Assembly (NCBI GenBank): GCA_027064565.1 | Contig: JAMOPK010000214.1 | Span: forward strand, 1 to 12,103 | Origin: Caldifarciminota bacterium | GTDB lineage: Bacteria > Hydrothermota > Hydrothermia > B15-G9 | DNA: 12,103 nt | Reading direction: 5' to 3' | In this document: positions 6,381 through 12,103 of the stretch, one piece after another | Layout: every line of letters starts with the position of its first letter | Position numbering within the stretch: the stretch's first letter is position 1 | Notes under the pieces: model-generated | Seen by the model: the letters and a program-made list of their open reading frames with translations, nothing else | What the model was told of the DNA's origin: nothing | Databases searched by the model: none | Program-made: the position numbers and the translations under genes

Positions 6381-6796
6381 ACTCCGCCCTCCTTGATGGA
6401 CACGAATCTGGTCTTTATGGGCAGTTTGAACGATGCGCGCCTGAACGCCTCGCGTGCAGCCTCCTCAGGAACACCTGCGAGCTCGAAGAGTATCCTTCCG
6501 GGTTTCACGACTGCCACCCAGTGATCGACGTTTCCCTTACCTTTACCCATACGGGTTTCAGCGGGTTTCTTCGTCACGGGTTTATCGGGAAACACACGTA
6601 TCCAGAGTTTGCCGCCCTTTTTCAGGTATCTTGTGATGGTCATACGGGCAGCCTCGATCTGGTTAGCCGTGATCCAGGCAGGCTCCATGGCCTTGAGCCC
6701 GTATTCCCCAAAAGCTATGTAATGGCCAGCAGTGGCCTTTCCTTTTCTGCGCCCTCTGTGTTGTTTGCGATATTTTGTCCTTTTGGGCATCAACAT
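6377..6796 (-). CDS. rplP: 50S ribosomal protein L16
   Basis: L16 binds 23S rRNA near the A site and helps position aminoacyl-tRNA and complete the large subunit. The 139 residues match. It begins MLMPKRTKYRKQHRGRRKGK, which fits the usual L16 start. The conserved KPAETRMGKGKGNVDHWVAVV block (about 77-97) includes the arginine that is hydroxylated in Escherichia coli L16. GVPEEAAREAFRRASFKLPIKT follows near the end. The ATG is 3 nt after the rpsC stop. The SD AGGAGG, about 11 nt upstream, lies in the Glu codons at the end of rpsC. A downstream ATG (third codon) is farther from the SD, so the first is preferred. Confidence 0.98.
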   Translation of the reverse strand: MLMPKRTKYRKQHRGRRKGKATAGHYIAFGEYGLKAMEPAWITANQIEAARMTITRYLKKGGKLWIRVFPDKPVTKKPAETRMGKGKGNVDHWVAVVKPGRILFELAGVPEEAAREAFRRASFKLPIKTRFVSIKEGGV

Positions 6797-6799
6797 GGC

Positions 6800-7465
6800 T
6801 TAGATAACCTCCTCTTCCTCCTCGCCGCCTTTCGGCTTGAGGATATCGCCCTTGTAGATCCAGACCTTGACGCCGATGGTTCCGTATTTCGTCACAGCTG
6901 TGGCCTCAGCGTAGTCGATGTCAGCACGAATGGTCTGCAGGGGCACTCTGCCCTGATGATACCACTCTTTCCTTGCGATTTCTGCGCCTCCGAGACGTCC
7001 CTTACACTGGACTTTGATGCCCTTTGCGCCGGCACGCATGGCCATATCCACGGCCCTCTTCATCGCGCGCCTGTGGGACACACGCTGCTCGATCCTCGAT
7101 GCGATATTCTGAGCTACCAGTTCAGCGTCGGTCTCCGGAACTCTGACCTCATTGACATTTATCTGGATATCTTTTTTGCCGATAAGTTTGACAAGTTCTC
7201 TTCTGAGGCTTTCGACCTCCTGGCCACGTCTTCCGATCACAAGGCCCGGGCGCGAGGTATGGATGTTGACGCTGATCTTGTCAGCGGCCCTGTCGATGAT
7301 GATCTTCGAAATCCCCGCGTCCCTGAACCTTTTGCGGATGTAATCCCTGATTTTCAGGTCTTCCTGAAGCAGTTTTGCGTAGTTTTTGCCAGACGCGAAC
7401 CAGTGAGCCGCCCAGTCCTTGTTAACACCAACCCTTAAGCCAATTGGATGAACTTTCTGACCCAT
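6800..7465 (-). CDS. rpsC: 30S ribosomal protein S3
   Basis: S3 forms part of the mRNA entry tunnel in the head of the small subunit, where it takes part in mRNA helicase activity. The 221 residues fit (usually 210-240). The start MGQKVHPIGLRVGV is universal. The KH type II domain has its VIGRRG loop at residues 76-81. The C-terminal domain shows RRAMKRAVDMAMRAGAKGIK, the signature stretch GRLGGAEIARKEWYHQGRVP, and then YGTIGVKVWIYKG. The tail is acidic, GGEEEEEVI. The GAG-GAG codons of this tail supply the rplP SD sequence. The ATG lies 2 nt after the rplV stop. Its own AGGAGG, 5 nt upstream, is formed by the last two Arg codons of rplV. Confidence 0.98.
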   Translation of the reverse strand: MGQKVHPIGLRVGVNKDWAAHWFASGKNYAKLLQEDLKIRDYIRKRFRDAGISKIIIDRAADKISVNIHTSRPGLVIGRRGQEVESLRRELVKLIGKKDIQINVNEVRVPETDAELVAQNIASRIEQRVSHRRAMKRAVDMAMRAGAKGIKVQCKGRLGGAEIARKEWYHQGRVPLQTIRADIDYAEATAVTKYGTIGVKVWIYKGDILKPKGGEEEEEVI

Positions 7466-7467
7466 GT

Positions 7468-7815
7468 TTACCTCCTATCGGATACCTCAACGGTCAAATG
7501 GGAGAGCCTTCTGCGGATCATCACGGCTCTTCCACGCCATGCAGGACGCCATCTCTTGAGTATCGGACCGCGATCGACTTTGATCAGACTCACAAACACC
7601 TCATCTTTCGGCAGCGCCTCGTTTCCAGCCTTCTGTTCGTAGGAGTTGTAGGCATTCCTCAGCGTCTTAAGCACCATGGTTCCGATCTTCTTTTTGGGCA
7701 ACAGGGTCAGGATGGCTTCGGCCTCAGCCACGGTTTTACCCCTGACAAGGTCCAGCACAGGTTTGACCTTTTTGGGCGAAACTCTCAGATACTTTGAAAT
7801 AGCTCTGCCCTCCAT
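7468..7815 (-). CDS. rplV: 50S ribosomal protein L22
   Basis: L22 binds all domains of 23S rRNA, and its long beta hairpin lines the nascent-peptide exit tunnel. A GTG at 7821 overlaps the rpsS stop and could open the frame two codons earlier. The ATG at 7815 gives the family start MEGRAISKYLRVSPKK and has GAGGTGATC just upstream, a 9-nt match to the expected 16S 3' end, so I chose it (115 residues). KVKPVLDLVRGK and LKTLRNAYNSYEQ follow, and the hairpin spans about residues 80-104 (VDRGPILKRWRPAW then RGRAVMIRRR). Trp93 stands where most L22 proteins have Ala or another small residue in PRAxGRA. The hairpin end SHLTVEV is normal. Confidence 0.96.
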   Translation of the reverse strand: MEGRAISKYLRVSPKKVKPVLDLVRGKTVAEAEAILTLLPKKKIGTMVLKTLRNAYNSYEQKAGNEALPKDEVFVSLIKVDRGPILKRWRPAWRGRAVMIRRRLSHLTVEVSDRR

Positions 7816-7824
7816 GATCACCTC
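7816..7824 (-). promoter_or_regulatory. Ribosome binding site deciding the rplV start
   Basis: GAGGTGATC on the coding strand is a 9-nt match to the complement of a typical bacterial 16S 3' end (GATCACCTC). It runs up to the ATG at 7815 and includes the possible GTG start at 7821, which is therefore less likely. Confidence 0.75.
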
Positions 7825-8105
7825 ACCTTTCCTTTGCCAGCGACTTTCTGACCCTTGTGGCCTCTGAACGTGCGTGTAAGAGCGAATTCGCCGAGCTTGT
7901 GTCCGACCATATCCTGTGTGATGTAAACCGGAATGAACTTGTGTCCGTTGTGAATGGCGATAGTATGACCGATAAATTCAGGTGTAATCGTAGAACGGCG
8001 AGAATAGGTCTTGATGACCCGCTTCTCTCCGGTTTTGTTCATCTCAATGATCCGTTTCAAGAGCTTCGGATCAACATAAGGTCCCTTTTTAATGGATCTT
8101 CCCAT
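7818..8105 (-). CDS. rpsS: 30S ribosomal protein S19
   Basis: S19 sits in the small-subunit head with S13 and S14, near the A-site finger bridge and tRNA path. The 95 residues are of normal length (about 90-95). The start MGRSIKKGPYVDPKLLKRI, the central IKTYSRRSTITPEFIGHT, IAIHNGHKFIPVYIT and MVGHKLGEFALTRTFRGH are all family marks. The usual Pro in EFAPTR is Leu here, a small change. A GGAGG stands 9 nt before the ATG, and the gap after rplB is 16 nt. The gene ends in GTGAGGTGA, which doubles as the SD region for rplV. Confidence 0.98.
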   Translation of the reverse strand: MGRSIKKGPYVDPKLLKRIIEMNKTGEKRVIKTYSRRSTITPEFIGHTIAIHNGHKFIPVYITQDMVGHKLGEFALTRTFRGHKGQKVAGKGKVR

Positions 8106-8121
8106 TACCGCTCACCTCCGC

Positions 8122-8976
8122 CTATTTCCTCTTCTTCCTGCTTCTTCTCTTCACGATAAATCTATCGGAAGGCTTCCTCTTCTTTCTGGTCTTCTTGCCC
8201 TTTGCGATGAGGCCCCACGGGCTTGCCGGCGGTCTTCCACCCTTACTACGTCCCTCACCGCCACCGAGCGGGTGGTCGCACGGGTTCATCGCCACACCGC
8301 GCACATGTCCGCGCCTGCCGAGCCATCTTGTGCGGCCAGCCTTACCGATCACCACGTTTTCGTGATCAGGGTTGGAAACCTTGCCGAGCGTAGCCATGCA
8401 TTTGAGGTTGATAAGCCTCACTTCGCCGGACGGCAACTGAACGTGAGCGTAATTGCCTTCTTTGGAAAGTATCACGGCGGAGGTTCCAGCGGAACGAACC
8501 AGCTGTCCACCTTTGCCCGGAACGAGCTCAATGTTATGGATTTCCATGCCCTCAGGGATCAAAGCGAGGGGCATGGCATTGCCGATTTTGATTTCAGGCT
8601 CTTCTGCTTCCAGATTGTAGGAAACGATCGTATCGCCAACCTGAAGCCCGTCGGGAGCTATGATGTAACGTTTTTCGCCGTCAGCATAGGCAACCAGAGC
8701 GATGAAAGCTGACCTGTTGGGGTCATATTCGATGGATTTGACCTTAGCCGGAACGCCGAATTTCTCCCGCCTGAAATCGATTATCCTGTAAAGCCTTTTG
8801 TGTCCGCCGCCGCGAAATCTGACCGTTATCCTGCCGTGAGCGTTTCGGCCGCCGGATTTCTTTATCGGCTCGGTAAGCGACTTCTCAGGCTCGGTCTTTG
8901 TTATCACTGATTTGTAATCGACAACGGTCATGTAGCGCCTTGAGGGCGTATAGGGTTTGTATGTTTTGATTCCCAT
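8122..8976 (-). CDS. rplB: 50S ribosomal protein L2
   Basis: L2 is a primary 23S rRNA binder needed for subunit joining and important for peptidyl transfer. The frame could open at a GTG (8985), but that lies 1 nt from the AAGGAG SD. The ATG at 8976 is 10 nt away and gives the family start MGIKTYKPYTPSRR, so the protein has 284 residues (usual 273-280). Conserved blocks are GGRNAHGRITVRFRGGGHKR, RSAGTSAVILSKEG, LPSGEVRLI, and the C-terminal GRRGHVRGVAMNPCDHPLGG. His235 corresponds to the key histidine of the DHP motif. Cys233 and Leu237 replace the commoner Val and His (PVDHPHGGG). The very basic tail ends RRSRKKRK. It starts 5 nt after rplW. Confidence 0.97.
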   Translation of the reverse strand: MGIKTYKPYTPSRRYMTVVDYKSVITKTEPEKSLTEPIKKSGGRNAHGRITVRFRGGGHKRLYRIIDFRREKFGVPAKVKSIEYDPNRSAFIALVAYADGEKRYIIAPDGLQVGDTIVSYNLEAEEPEIKIGNAMPLALIPEGMEIHNIELVPGKGGQLVRSAGTSAVILSKEGNYAHVQLPSGEVRLINLKCMATLGKVSNPDHENVVIGKAGRTRWLGRRGHVRGVAMNPCDHPLGGGEGRSKGGRPPASPWGLIAKGKKTRKKRKPSDRFIVKRRSRKKRK

Positions 8977-8981
8977 GATGA

Positions 8982-9272
8982 TCACACTCCTTCAAAGAGC
9001 GGGATAGTCTCGCCCTTTCTCAAGCGGACTATCGCCTTCTTCCATGCCCTTGTTTTGCCGGGCGCCCTTCTCAGTCTTTTCGGCTTCGGTTTCACGTTGA
9101 TGATCTGCACTTTCTCCACGTTCACCCTGAAAAGCTCTTCGATGGCCTTCTTCACTTCCACCTTGTTGGCGTCCCTGGCGACCTCGAACACGTATTGGTT
9201 GTTCTCGGCCTGAAGCCTGTAGGTCTTCTCGGTCAGAACCGGTCTGATGATTATGTCTCTCGGGTCCCTCAT
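8982..9272 (-). CDS. rplW: 50S ribosomal protein L23
   Basis: L23 is at the exit of the peptide tunnel and is the docking point for trigger factor and signal recognition particle. The 96 residues are normal. The start region IIIRPVLTEKTYRLQAENNQ, then YVFEVARDANKVEVKKAIEE and LFRVNVEKVQIINVKPKPKR, are textbook L23, followed by a basic loop (RLRRAPGKTRAWKKAIVRL). Its ATG overlaps the rplD stop by 4 nt, and an AGGAG lies 8 nt upstream. Its last codons, GAA GGA GTG, form the SD sequence for rplB. A longer reading frame overlapping it (8992-9519) is in another phase and is not a gene. Confidence 0.98.
   Translation of the reverse strand: MRDPRDIIIRPVLTEKTYRLQAENNQYVFEVARDANKVEVKKAIEELFRVNVEKVQIINVKPKPKRLRRAPGKTRAWKKAIVRLRKGETIPLFEGV
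8987..8992 (-). promoter_or_regulatory. Ribosome binding site deciding the rplB start
   Basis: AAGGAG, inside the last codons of rplW, is 1 nt from a GTG (8985) and 10 nt from the ATG (8976). The ATG gives the family start MGIKTYKP, so the GTG reading is set aside. Confidence 0.8.
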
Positions 9273-9892
9273 GACAACCTCTCCTTGAGTTTTTCGACTG
9301 CATTTTTGTCGAGGACGACGTATTCGCTGTTGAGGACATCCAGTGTGTTGACGTCTTTTGCGAGTCTCGTTTCCACCTTCGGGATGTTCCTGCTCGAAAG
9401 GTAGAGGTTCCTGTTGTATTCGCCGGGGACAACAACCACTTTCTTGCCTTCGAGACCGACAGCGGAGAGCAGCTGAACCATGGATTTGGTTTTCGGCTCA
9501 GGGAACTCAAAGCCTTCAAAGACCAGCACGCGATTTTCGAGTGCCCTGTCCGAGAGAGCCATCTTGAAAGCGAGCCGTTTCACCTTTTTAGGCACCTGAT
9601 AGGAGTAATCGCGAGGCCGGGGGCCATGCGCCTTTCCGCCTTTGACGAATATCGGCGCTCCACGATCGCCGTGCCTTGCTCTGCCAAGTCCCTTCTGAGG
9701 CCATATCTTTCTGCCGGAATAAGAAACTTCCGCTCTGGTCTTCGCCTTATGAGTTCCAGCCCTGCGGTTGGCGAGATACATCTTTACCACTTCCCAGAGG
9801 ATGTGGCGCTTCGGTTTCACGCCGAAAATCTCATCGGGAAGCTCTATCTCGCCAATCCGTTCACCGGTCGGGGAGTAAAGCGGTGCTTTCAT
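9269..9892 (-). CDS. rplD: 50S ribosomal protein L4
   Basis: L4 binds 23S rRNA early, and its extended loop reaches the exit-tunnel constriction. In Escherichia coli it also represses the S10 operon by acting on the leader before rpsJ; no such leader can fit before rpsJ here. The 207 residues are normal. The start MKAPLYSPTGERIGEIELPD is typical. The loop (about 42-98) includes NRRAGTHKAKTRAEVSYSGR, KIWPQKGLGRARHGDRGAP and GGKAHGPRPRDYSY. The tip has KGLGRAR rather than the usual KGTGRAR. From memory, SGRKIWPQK and RARHGD resemble Thermus L4. Macrolide-resistance changes map to this loop in other species, but I infer no resistance. The ATG overlaps the rplC stop by 4 nt, with GGAGG 10 nt upstream. 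Confidence 0.98.
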   Translation of the reverse strand: MKAPLYSPTGERIGEIELPDEIFGVKPKRHILWEVVKMYLANRRAGTHKAKTRAEVSYSGRKIWPQKGLGRARHGDRGAPIFVKGGKAHGPRPRDYSYQVPKKVKRLAFKMALSDRALENRVLVFEGFEFPEPKTKSMVQLLSAVGLEGKKVVVVPGEYNRNLYLSSRNIPKVETRLAKDVNTLDVLNSEYVVLDKNAVEKLKERLS

Positions 9893-10617
9893 AATCTTTT
9901 ACCCTCCCTGGGGTTAGCCTTTTTAACCAACACGATAGCGCCTCTGGCACCCGGAACCGAACCCTTCACGAGGATGATGTTGCGTTCGGGATACACTTTC
10001 ACGATCTGGAGGTTCTTGACGGTAACCTTTTCGTTGCCCATGTGTCCGGCCATTTTCTTACCTTTCCAGACTCTCCCGGGATCAGTGTGCTGTCCGATAG
10101 AACCGGGTCTCCTGTGGAATTTCGAGCCGTGGGTTTTGGGTCCACCGGCGAATCCCCATCTCTTGACGACGCCCTGGAATCCTCTTCCCTTTGATCTGCC
10201 TGTCACATCCACTTTTTCGCCATCCTGAAAGACATCCGTAACCTTTATCTGGCTTCCGGTCTGGAATTTGCCAAGCTCCGACGGGTCCACACGGAATTCC
10301 GCTATTTTGAGGGCGGGCAATTTGATGCCCTTCTCAGCGAGGGCACGATACAGTTCCGCCCCTTTCTTCTGTTTTAGCTCCTCGATTTCCTTCTCGTCGA
10401 GGAGCACCTTCAGTATTTCGAAAAGCTGAGGTCTGTTGAGCTTTTTGGGCGCAACTTCCCCGAATCCCAATTTCAAAGCTGCATAACCGTCCCTGTCAGG
10501 CGTCTTCTCCCCCAGGACGGTGCAGGGGCCGACTTCAATGACGGTAACAGCCGTCATCGAGCCGTCTTCGGTAGGGATCTGGGTCATCCCCAGCTTTCTA
10601 CCAATCAGTCCCATCAT
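9889..10617 (-). CDS. rplC: 50S ribosomal protein L3, with a helical insert
   Basis: L3 starts large-subunit assembly, and its finger reaches close to the peptidyl-transferase centre. The start MMGLIGRKLGMTQIPTEDGS is standard; either of two adjacent ATGs may be used, the first lying 10 nt from an AGGAG. The finger and its glutamine, methylated in Escherichia coli, are present: KTHGSKFHRRPGSIGQHTDP with Gln176, then GRVWKGKKMAGHMG. The 242 residues exceed the usual 205-215. The excess lies at about residues 65-100, between KKLNRPQL and AEFRVD. It reads as a charged helix (LDEKEIEELKQKKGAELYRA), where common bacterial L3 proteins have a short HFKKAG-type segment. It ends overlapping rplD by 4 nt. 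It follows rpsJ after the widest gap in the window (70 nt). Confidence 0.98.
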   Translation of the reverse strand: MMGLIGRKLGMTQIPTEDGSMTAVTVIEVGPCTVLGEKTPDRDGYAALKLGFGEVAPKKLNRPQLFEILKVLLDEKEIEELKQKKGAELYRALAEKGIKLPALKIAEFRVDPSELGKFQTGSQIKVTDVFQDGEKVDVTGRSKGRGFQGVVKRWGFAGGPKTHGSKFHRRPGSIGQHTDPGRVWKGKKMAGHMGNEKVTVKNLQIVKVYPERNIILVKGSVPGARGAIVLVKKANPREGKRL

Positions 10618-10687
10618 GATATTTCAGCTCCTTTGTTTCCTCTTTCCGATAATCCGGTTCGTCATCCGGTTTTCGCCGAACAACGAA
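10618..10687 (-). other. Intergenic spacer between rpsJ and rplC, widest in the window
   Basis: This 70-nt spacer holds the rplC SD (AGGAG about 10 nt before its ATG). It also holds an 8-bp direct repeat, AACCGGAT on the coding strand, at 10652-10659 and 10664-10671. A weak 5-bp hairpin (TTCGG, loop CGAAAA, CCGGA, with one G-T pair) can be drawn at 10665-10680. No T-run follows it, so it is not a factor-independent terminator. I see no convincing promoter. It may simply be an untranslated spacer. Confidence 0.5.
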
Positions 10688-11002
10688 CTACACCACCTTG
10701 ATCTCCACCTCGACGCCTGCTGGCAGGTCGAGGCGAGACAGCTTATCGATCGTCTCCTGCGTTGGTTTCCTGATCTCGATCAGCCTTTTGTGGACGGTAA
10801 GCTCAAACTGTTCCTGTGACCTCTTGTGCACGTGAGGAGAACGGATCACAGAGAACAGCGTCCTTTTTGTGGGCAGAGGTATCGGCCCCGACACCTCTGC
10901 CCCGGTAAGTTTCGCCGTCAAAGCGATTCTTTTGGCTGATCTGTCGATCAACGCAGGATCGAATGCCTTGAGTTTGATCCTGATTTTGCCTTCTATCGCC
11001 AT
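10688..11002 (-). CDS. rpsJ: 30S ribosomal protein S10
   Basis: S10 belongs to the head of the small subunit and also serves as NusE, the NusB partner in transcription antitermination. The 104 residues match the usual 100-105. Marks are KIRIKLKAFDPALIDRSAKR near the start, GAEVSGPIPLPTKRTLFSVI in the middle (the P-L-P-T-K stretch is invariant), then RSPHVHKRSQEQFELTVHKR and DLPAGVEVEIKVV at the end. The ATG is 5 nt after the tuf stop. Upstream there is only a weak GAG (in ATAGAG, the last tuf codons) instead of the strong SD seen at most genes here. Initiation is therefore probably coupled to translation of tuf. In Escherichia coli rpsJ opens its own operon behind a regulatory leader; that arrangement is absent. 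Confidence 0.98.
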   Translation of the reverse strand: MAIEGKIRIKLKAFDPALIDRSAKRIALTAKLTGAEVSGPIPLPTKRTLFSVIRSPHVHKRSQEQFELTVHKRLIEIRKPTQETIDKLSRLDLPAGVEVEIKVV

Positions 11003-11007
11003 GGCAA

Positions 11008-12103
11008 TTACTCTATGATGTCTGTGACGACACCTGCGCCGACCGTGCGTCCGCCTTCACGAATAGCGAATCTCAGCTCTTTCTCGATAGCCACAGGGTA
11101 GATCAGCTCGACCTCAAGGTTCACGTGGTCGCCCGGCATGACCATTTCCTGGCCCTCAGGCAGCTTGATGGTGCCGGTAACGTCGGTGGTTCTGAAGTAG
11201 AACTGCGGACGATAACCGTTGAAGAACGGAGTATGACGTCCGCCTTCCTCTTTCTTCAGCACGTAAACCTGAGCGCGGAATTTCTTGTGCGGGTGGATGG
11301 AGCCGGGTTTGGCGACAACCATGCCGCGCTCGACCTCATCTTTCTTCACGCCGCGCAGGAGGATACCGACGTTATCGCCCGGCAGAGCCTCGTCGAGGAT
11401 CTTACGGAACATCTCGATTGAGGTAGCGACGGTTCTGATGGGCTTGTCTCTGAATCCGACGATCTCCACTTCCTCACCCGGAGTAAGTTTGCCGCGCTCA
11501 ACACGGCCGGTGACCACCGTTCCACGACCGGTGATGGAGAAGACGTCCTCGATTGCCATCAGGAACGGCTTATCGACGTCGCGAACAGGATCAGGGATGT
11601 AGTTGTCAAGCGCATCAAGGAGTTCCTGAATGGGCTTATACCACTCGCAATTCGGATCATCGCCGCACTCCTCAACGGCCTTGAGGGCGGAACCCTTGAT
11701 GACGGGCACTTCGTCACCAGGGAACTCATATTCGTTCAGAAGGTCGCGAACTTCCATCTCAACGAGGTCGATAATCTCAGGATCATCGACCATATCGGTC
11801 TTGTTGATGAAGACGACGATGTAAGGCACGTTCACCTGACGGGCGAGCAGCACGTGCTCACGTGTCTGCGGCATGACGGAGTCGGTAGCGGCAACCACGA
11901 GGATAGCGCCGTCCATCTGAGCGGCACCGGTGATCATGTTTTTGATGTAGTCAGCGTGACCGGGGCAGTCGATGTGTGCGTAGTGGCGTTTCTCGGTCTC
12001 ATACTCGATGTGTGCGAGCTGGATCGTCACGCCACGAGCTTTTTCCTCAGGCGCCTTGTCGATCTGATCGTAAGGCACATACTCAGCCAGTCCCTTCAGG
12101 GAC
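11008..12103 (-). CDS. tuf: Elongation factor Tu, N-terminal part outside the window
   Basis: EF-Tu is the GTPase that brings aminoacyl-tRNA to the ribosomal A site. The frame is open to the end of the window, where it reads SLKGLAEYVPYDQID. About 35-40 N-terminal residues with the P-loop are missing, and 364 residues are visible. Present are the switch I end EEKARGVTI, the G3 motif DCPGHADY with the catalytic histidine (visible residues 45-52), G4 NKTD (100-103) and G5 SAL (138-140). A loop with two cysteines (ECGDDPNCEW) joins the G domain to domain 2. Domain 2 begins near DKPFLMAIEDVFSITGRGTV. Domain 3 ends FAIREGGRTVGAGVVTDIIE. A GTG within the frame at 12078 is not the start, since conserved residues continue upstream. 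tuf directly before rpsJ is common in bacteria. Confidence 0.98.
   Translation of the reverse strand, partial: SLKGLAEYVPYDQIDKAPEEKARGVTIQLAHIEYETEKRHYAHIDCPGHADYIKNMITGAAQMDGAILVVAATDSVMPQTREHVLLARQVNVPYIVVFINKTDMVDDPEIIDLVEMEVRDLLNEYEFPGDEVPVIKGSALKAVEECGDDPNCEWYKPIQELLDALDNYIPDPVRDVDKPFLMAIEDVFSITGRGTVVTGRVERGKLTPGEEVEIVGFRDKPIRTVATSIEMFRKILDEALPGDNVGILLRGVKKDEVERGMVVAKPGSIHPHKKFRAQVYVLKKEEGGRHTPFFNGYRPQFYFRTTDVTGTIKLPEGQEMVMPGDHVNLEVELIYPVAIEKELRFAIREGGRTVGAGVVTDIIE

Noticed and set aside
6521..7438. A 305-codon open frame on the plus strand, across rplP and rpsC
   Set aside because: It lies antisense to two certain ribosomal genes, its product resembles no family I know, and such frames arise from codon bias on the other strand.
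8992..9519. A 175-codon minus-strand frame overlapping rplD and rplW
   Set aside because: It is out of phase with two certain genes and its composition is low-complexity basic and serine-rich, as expected of a shifted frame.
10665..10680. Possible transcription terminator between rpsJ and rplC
   Set aside because: The stem is only 5 bp with a G-T pair and no T-run follows, and the operon clearly continues.
1..12103. A novel defence, mobile or biosynthetic system
   Set aside because: Every stretch is accounted for by the tuf-S10-spc-secY-adk gene series; there are no repeats, integrases, transposases or unexplained genes.

Overview
The window lies entirely within a bacterial ribosomal-protein supercluster read on the minus strand. 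In transcription order, from high to low coordinates, it runs tuf (5' end outside the window), rpsJ, rplC, rplD, rplW, rplB, rpsS, rplV, rpsC, rplP, rpmC, rpsQ, rplN, rplX, rplE, rpsN, rpsH, rplF, rplR, rpsE, rpmD, rplO, secY and adk (3' end outside the window). This is the classical S10 operon joined directly to the spc operon, with EF-Tu at the front and SecY plus adenylate kinase at the back. I see no RNA gene, mobile element, CRISPR array, pseudogene, promoter or terminator inside it, and no gene-free stretch longer than 70 bases.

The packing is very tight. Many junctions are 4-base start/stop overlaps (ATGA): rplC/rplD, rplD/rplW, rplP/rpmC, rpmC/rpsQ, rpmD/rplO and rplO/secY. Others are gaps of 0-19 nt. 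Three overlaps are longer: rplX/rplE (17 nt), secY/adk (13 nt) and rpsE/rpmD (44 nt with the start chosen here). Nearly every gene has a strong AGGAGG-type Shine-Dalgarno (SD) sequence, often written into the last codons of the gene before it. Those SD sequences set the starts of rpmD, rplV, rplB and rpsN, each of which is shorter than its longest open frame. The gene without a good SD is rpsJ, which sits 5 nt after the tuf stop and is probably coupled to tuf translation.

The genes form one growth-related unit. EF-Tu delivers aminoacyl-tRNA, twenty-one r-proteins build both ribosomal subunits, SecY is the membrane channel for secreted and membrane proteins, and adenylate kinase balances adenine nucleotides. 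S14 and L24 are the four-cysteine zinc forms, and adenylate kinase has a four-cysteine LID.

The organism is a bacterium, because the order and proteins are bacterial rather than archaeal. From memory, parts of EF-Tu resemble Thermotoga and parts of L4 resemble Thermus. This suggests a deep-branching or candidate phylum rather than a proteobacterium, but I cannot place it from sequence reading alone. This is core housekeeping DNA and I found no new biological system. The items worth a second look are lineage-level details: a helical insert in L3, an insert in L6, a long rpsE/rpmD coding overlap, and a few substitutions in conserved loops of L2 and L22.
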